Assembly: GCA_035512595.1 (NCBI GenBank)
Contig: DATKDU010000462.1
Coordinates: 1 to 7,985 of the forward strand
Direction of reading: 5' to 3'
DNA from: DATKDU01 sp035512595
Lineage (GTDB): Bacteria; Planctomycetota; Planctomycetia; Pirellulales; Pirellulaceae
DNA length: 7,985 nucleotides
Of this stretch, positions 4,809 to 7,985 are shown in pieces (position 1 is the first letter of the stretch; each line of letters starts with the position of its first letter). A program made the position numbers and the translations under genes. The notes beneath the pieces are model-generated. The model was not told the DNA's origin. It saw nothing but the letters and a program-made list of their open reading frames with translations, and ran no database searches.

Positions 4809-6959
4809 ATGCAGGCGATCCTCTATACGTTCGCACTTTCGGCCGCTTGCGCCAGCGCCGAGATTGACTTCGACACGGATATTGTGCCGATTCTTTCCAA
4901 GGCCGGCTGCAATGGCGGGGCATGCCATGGGGCGGCAGCGGGGCGCGGCGGCTTCAACTTGTCGCTGTTCGGCGGCGATCCGGCGGCGGACTACGACGCC
5001 ATTGTCCGCCAACTCGAAGGGCGGCGAATCAACCGGTCCGATCCGGCCGCCAGCCTGATTGTCGCCAAGCCGACCGGCATGCTCGACCACGGCGGCGATG
5101 TTCGCCTGGATTACGACGGTCCGCAGGCGAAGCTGCTGGCCGATTGGATTGCCGCCGGTGCGCAGCGGACGCAGCAGCGCAAGCTGGTCTCGATCGAAGT
5201 GACGCCCTCGAATATGCCACTGGCCCATGTGCCGGAAGATTTTCAGTTGCAGGTGACTGCGAAATTTAACGACGGCAGCGAGCGGAACGTGACGGGCACC
5301 GCGATTTACTGGCCGGCGGATGAAGGCTCGGTGGAAGTTGACGAGCGCGGGCACGTCCACGTGCTGCGGGCCGGCCGGCAGCATGTCCTCGTCCGCTACC
5401 TGACGCAAATTCGCGTCGTCACGATCACCACGCCGCTGACTGATGAGCCGCTGGGGCTGAAGGACCTGCCGCGGCAGAACTGGATTGACGACCCGATCAA
5501 CCAAACGCTGCTCGATCTGGGGCTGGCCCCTGCGCCGCGAGCCAGCGATTCGGCACTCTTGCGGCGAGTGATGCTCGACCTGACGGGACGATTGCCGACG
5601 CCGGCCGAGCGGAGGGCGTATCTGGCCGATCCCCGCGAAGATAAGTACGAGCGGCTCGTCAAGCGGCTGATCGTCACCGACGACTTTGCCGACTACTGGA
5701 CGTACCTCTTGGGGAAGCGGTTCGCCCTCGGCTCGCCGACGTGCGACGAGCGCGGCTCGCAAGCTTTTCAGAAGTGGCTGCGGCAGTCGCTCAAGTACGA
5801 GCAGCCACTGAATGAAATGGCCGCCAGGCTGATCGTGGCCGAAGGAGATTCGCACGTCAGCGGCGCAGCCAATTACCATCGCAACCGGGCCGATGCGGGG
5901 GGAGAGGCGTCGCTCGTGGCGGCCAATTTCCTGGGAGTGCAGCTCGCCTGTGCCGAGTGCCACAACCACCCGCTCGATCGCTGGACGCAGGATGATTTTC
6001 ACGGACTGGCGGCCGTCTTCGGCAATCTCCAGCGGCAGCAGATCGTCCGCGAAGTGCGGGGGCGGGGAGTGATTCATCCCCGTACCGGCACGCGGGCCGT
6101 GCCGCGCATCCCCGGCGAGACACGCGGCCTGGACTCATCGCCGCGCGCCGATCTGGCCGCGTGGCTGGCCGATGCCGACAACCCGTATTTCGCCCGCGCC
6201 CAGGTCAACTGGATCTGGAAGCAGCTTATGGGCCGCGGCATTGTCGAGCCGTGCGACGACCTGCGCGACACGAACCCGGCAACGCACCCGGAGCTGCTGG
6301 CGCGCCTGGCCGCTGACTTTGTCGAGAACGGGTTCGATATGCGGACCACGATCGAACAGATCGTCATGTCCCAGGCGTATTGCCGAGGGGCGAGCACGCC
6401 GGAGAGTCATCCGTCCGCGGAGATGTATTATGCGGCCAGTCGCTGGCGGCCGCTGGCGGCGGAGGTGCTGACCGATGCGATTGCCGAGGCGACCGGGATG
6501 CAAATCGTCATTGGTGTTTCGGCGCGTCCGACGCGAGTGATCATGGAGATTGACAATCCGGCGCTGCGGGACAGCATTCCCGGCATGGAACGGAATGCCG
6601 AAAGTGATTTAGCTGGGCTGCTGGGCCGCTGCCGGCCGCAGAACGGCTGCCAGTTCGCGCCGACGGAGGGAAACCAGCTCGACCAGCTCGCCACCCAGCT
6701 CAAGCTTCTGTCCGGCAATGCACTGGCAGGGAAGATCGGTTCCAGCAGCGGCTGGCTGGCGGCGGTCCTGGGAAAGAAGATGGACAACAGCCAGATCGTG
6801 GCGGAGATGTATCTCCGTGCCCTGTCGCGCGAGCCGACCGAGCGCGAGGCGGCTCACTGGCGACAAATGCTCGCCCGCGAGCCGGGCAAGGAGCGCGAGG
6901 TCCTGGAAGATTTGTATTGGGGTTTACTCACCAGCCGTGAATTCGCGAGCAATTACTAA
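4809..6959 (+). CDS. Cytochrome-like Ig/DUF1549/DUF1553 protein
   Basis: 716 residues. Residues 1-17 are a short Sec-type signal peptide (LYTFALSAACASA). Then comes a planctomycete cytochrome-like region with an expanded heme-type motif CNGGACH (34-40, CX4CH) and GGFNLSLFGGDP. A BIG2/Ig-like beta domain spans about 128-206 (QVTAKFNDGSERNVTGTA ... VDERGHVHVLRAG). DUF1549 spans about 224-410 (WIDDPINQTLLDLGLAP; VMLDLTGRLPTPAERRAYL) and includes a canonical CAECH (381-385) in the conserved context CAECHNHPLDRWTQDDFHGL. DUF1553 spans about 445-712 (NPYFARAQVNWIWKQLMGRGIVEP; AEMYLRALSREPTEREAAHW). The protein is therefore probably periplasmic, with two possible heme attachment sites. Its reaction is unknown; such proteins are nearly always encoded next to a DUF1501 protein, as here (36 nt downstream). 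No frameshift is visible. Confidence 0.93.
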   Translation: MQAILYTFALSAACASAEIDFDTDIVPILSKAGCNGGACHGAAAGRGGFNLSLFGGDPAADYDAIVRQLEGRRINRSDPAASLIVAKPTGMLDHGGDVRLDYDGPQAKLLADWIAAGAQRTQQRKLVSIEVTPSNMPLAHVPEDFQLQVTAKFNDGSERNVTGTAIYWPADEGSVEVDERGHVHVLRAGRQHVLVRYLTQIRVVTITTPLTDEPLGLKDLPRQNWIDDPINQTLLDLGLAPAPRASDSALLRRVMLDLTGRLPTPAERRAYLADPREDKYERLVKRLIVTDDFADYWTYLLGKRFALGSPTCDERGSQAFQKWLRQSLKYEQPLNEMAARLIVAEGDSHVSGAANYHRNRADAGGEASLVAANFLGVQLACAECHNHPLDRWTQDDFHGLAAVFGNLQRQQIVREVRGRGVIHPRTGTRAVPRIPGETRGLDSSPRADLAAWLADADNPYFARAQVNWIWKQLMGRGIVEPCDDLRDTNPATHPELLARLAADFVENGFDMRTTIEQIVMSQAYCRGASTPESHPSAEMYYAASRWRPLAAEVLTDAIAEATGMQIVIGVSARPTRVIMEIDNPALRDSIPGMERNAESDLAGLLGRCRPQNGCQFAPTEGNQLDQLATQLKLLSGNALAGKIGSSSGWLAAVLGKKMDNSQIVAEMYLRALSREPTEREAAHWRQMLAREPGKEREVLEDLYWGLLTSREFASNY

Positions 6960-6968
6960 CGTGGTCCA

Positions 6969-6984
6969 CTCGCTCCGCGAGGGG
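6969..6984 (+). promoter_or_regulatory. Small hairpin overlapping the SD of the DUF1501 gene
   Basis: CTCGC-TCC-GCGAG (6969-6981) is a perfect 5-bp stem in the 36-nt gap. Its right arm overlaps GAGGGG (6979-6984), the only Shine-Dalgarno candidate, 11 nt before the ATG at 6996. It could modulate translation, but such short stems are common in GC-rich DNA. Confidence 0.25.
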
Positions 6985-6995
6985 ATAGATTTACC

Positions 6996-7985
6996 ATGAA
7001 CCAAGCCTCATCCCCTTCCCGCCGTGACGTTCTTCGCGTCGGCGTTCTCTCCGCACTGGGGCTGTCGCTGCCGCGCTTCCTGGAGCTGCGTGCCGCCGAA
7101 CCTACGGAGACAAAAGCCAAGGCCAAGCGGTGCGTCCTCGTCTGGCTCGACGGCGGCCCCAGCCACTTCGAGACATTCGATCCCAAGCCCGACGCGCCGG
7201 TCGAGGTTCGCGGGCCGTTCGGCACGACTCCCACCTCCATCAGCGGCATTCGCTTCTCCCAGCATCTGCCGCTACTGGCCCAGCGGGCCAAGTCGCTGGC
7301 GGTCGTCCGCTCGATTACTTCGCCGCTGGGGGAGCACAACCTCGGTGCGCACTACCTGCTCACCGGCTATCGGCCGTCGCCGGCGCTGGCGTATCCGCTG
7401 ATTGGCAGCGTCGTGACCCATCTCGGTCCGCCGCCAGGCGAGCTGCCCAATCACTTTGCGATCACCGCCGGCGGCGATGCGGGAAGCTATGGCCGGCTGG
7501 GCAATGGATACCTCTCGCCATCCACGCGGCCGTTCGTGGTTCAGGATCCGGCTCGCGGAAAAACTAACGTGCTGGGATTGGCCGCCGATCCGACCGCCGG
7601 GCTGGCAGTGCGGCTCGATCGGCGGCGGGCGTTTGCCGCGGCCGTCGAGCAGCTTGGCCGCGGCAGCGACCCCGATCCGCAGGCCCCAGCCAACCAGGCG
7701 CTCGAGCAAGCGCACCGGCTGCTCACGTCCGACAAGGCGCGGCAGGCGTTCGACCTGTCCCAGGAGAAGCCGGCGGTTCATGCAAAGTACGGCGACCGGC
7801 CGATCAGCCGCGGCTGCCTGCTCGCCCGGCGGCTGATCGAGCGGGGAGTGCCGTTCGTCACGGTCAACAACGCCGGCTGGGACACGCACGAGGATCTCGA
7901 CCTGCGGCTGCGGGCCGGTTACACCGGGGCCCAGATCGGCGTCGGCCTGGTGCCGGCACTCGACCGGGCGGTCTCATCGCTGATG
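6996..7985 (+). CDS. DUF1501 Tat-exported protein (3' end cut by window)
   Basis: 330 residues are present, open to the window edge; family members are usually about 420-480 residues, so roughly the last quarter is missing. The N-terminus has a twin-arginine signal, SRRDVLR (8-14), followed by the hydrophobic stretch VGVLSALGLSL. The mature part starts the alkaline-phosphatase/sulfatase-like fold: KRCVLVWLDGGPSHFETFDPKPDAP (45-68) with the Asp-Gly-Gly-Pro-Ser-His turn, and SGIRFSQHLPLLAQRAKSLAVVRSITSPLGEHNLGAHYLLTGY (83-125). Later comes ISRGCLLARRLIERGVPFVTVNNAGWDTHED (270-300), whose WDTHED is the family hallmark. Its substrate is unknown. Tat export fits folding with bound metal in the cytoplasm. 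It follows the DUF1549/DUF1553 gene by 36 nt and is probably co-transcribed with it. Confidence 0.93.
   Translation, partial: MNQASSPSRRDVLRVGVLSALGLSLPRFLELRAAEPTETKAKAKRCVLVWLDGGPSHFETFDPKPDAPVEVRGPFGTTPTSISGIRFSQHLPLLAQRAKSLAVVRSITSPLGEHNLGAHYLLTGYRPSPALAYPLIGSVVTHLGPPPGELPNHFAITAGGDAGSYGRLGNGYLSPSTRPFVVQDPARGKTNVLGLAADPTAGLAVRLDRRRAFAAAVEQLGRGSDPDPQAPANQALEQAHRLLTSDKARQAFDLSQEKPAVHAKYGDRPISRGCLLARRLIERGVPFVTVNNAGWDTHEDLDLRLRAGYTGAQIGVGLVPALDRAVSSLM

Noticed and set aside
4743..6077. Minus-strand open frame of about 444 codons
   Set aside because: Antisense to the DUF1549/DUF1553 gene, with composition typical of shadow frames (HRR, PLRTGG, VVIQAN) and no plausible start signals.
7272..7889. 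Minus-strand open frame over the DUF1501 gene
   Set aside because: Antisense to a well-supported DUF1501 gene; no recognisable domain.
1..7985. A multi-gene defence or secretion system
   Set aside because: The secretin-like gene has no partner ATPase, pilin or inner-membrane genes. The M16 pair and the DUF1549/DUF1501 pair are known family types with no nuclease, helicase, reverse transcriptase or toxin nearby.

Overview
The window is GC-rich, densely coded bacterial DNA that looks chromosomal and planctomycetal (Pirellulales/Gemmatales-like). The main evidence is the adjacent pair at the right end: a c-type-cytochrome-like DUF1549/DUF1553 protein followed by a Tat-exported DUF1501 protein. 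This pairing is strongly amplified in Planctomycetes. The GNAT acetyltransferase, the stand-alone secretin-domain protein and the short proline-rich secreted protein also fit that lineage. I see no rRNA, tRNA, CRISPR array, transposase or phage gene.

Layout. (1) Positions 1-570: GNAT N-acetyltransferase, starting at the window edge. (2) Positions 571-705: an intergenic fold-back built from inverted arrays of a GTTCAA-type heptamer, with a possible extended -10 promoter in its loop. (3) Positions 706-3527: a likely operon of two M16B zinc-peptidase-family genes with a 96-residue two-helix membrane protein between them. The first M16 protein has lost the zinc/catalytic motif but keeps the substrate-binding Arg/Tyr pair. 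The second keeps HFLEH but has lost that Arg. Together they look like the halves of one heterodimeric peptidase. A second heptamer repeat (AATCCGC) fills the gap before the second M16 gene. (4) Positions 3528-3583: two hairpins between convergent genes, probably a terminator region. (5) Positions 3585-4262, minus strand: exported protein consisting mainly of a secretin-like domain. (6) Positions 4489-4746: small secreted Pro-rich protein, divergent from the secretin gene. (7) Positions 4809-7985: DUF1549/DUF1553 and DUF1501 genes, 36 nt apart, probably one transcript starting at a perfect TATAAT box.

How they may work together. The M16 pair plus membrane protein could be a membrane-tethered or membrane-associated heterodimeric peptidase. 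The DUF1549/DUF1501 pair is probably an envelope-located redox/hydrolase-like unit of unknown substrate. I see no functional link between these two modules. The most interesting items are the split M16 active site with its coupled membrane partner, and the two unrelated heptamer-period repeats that lie just upstream of both M16 genes. I find no convincing evidence for a defence system or other wholly new multi-gene system.
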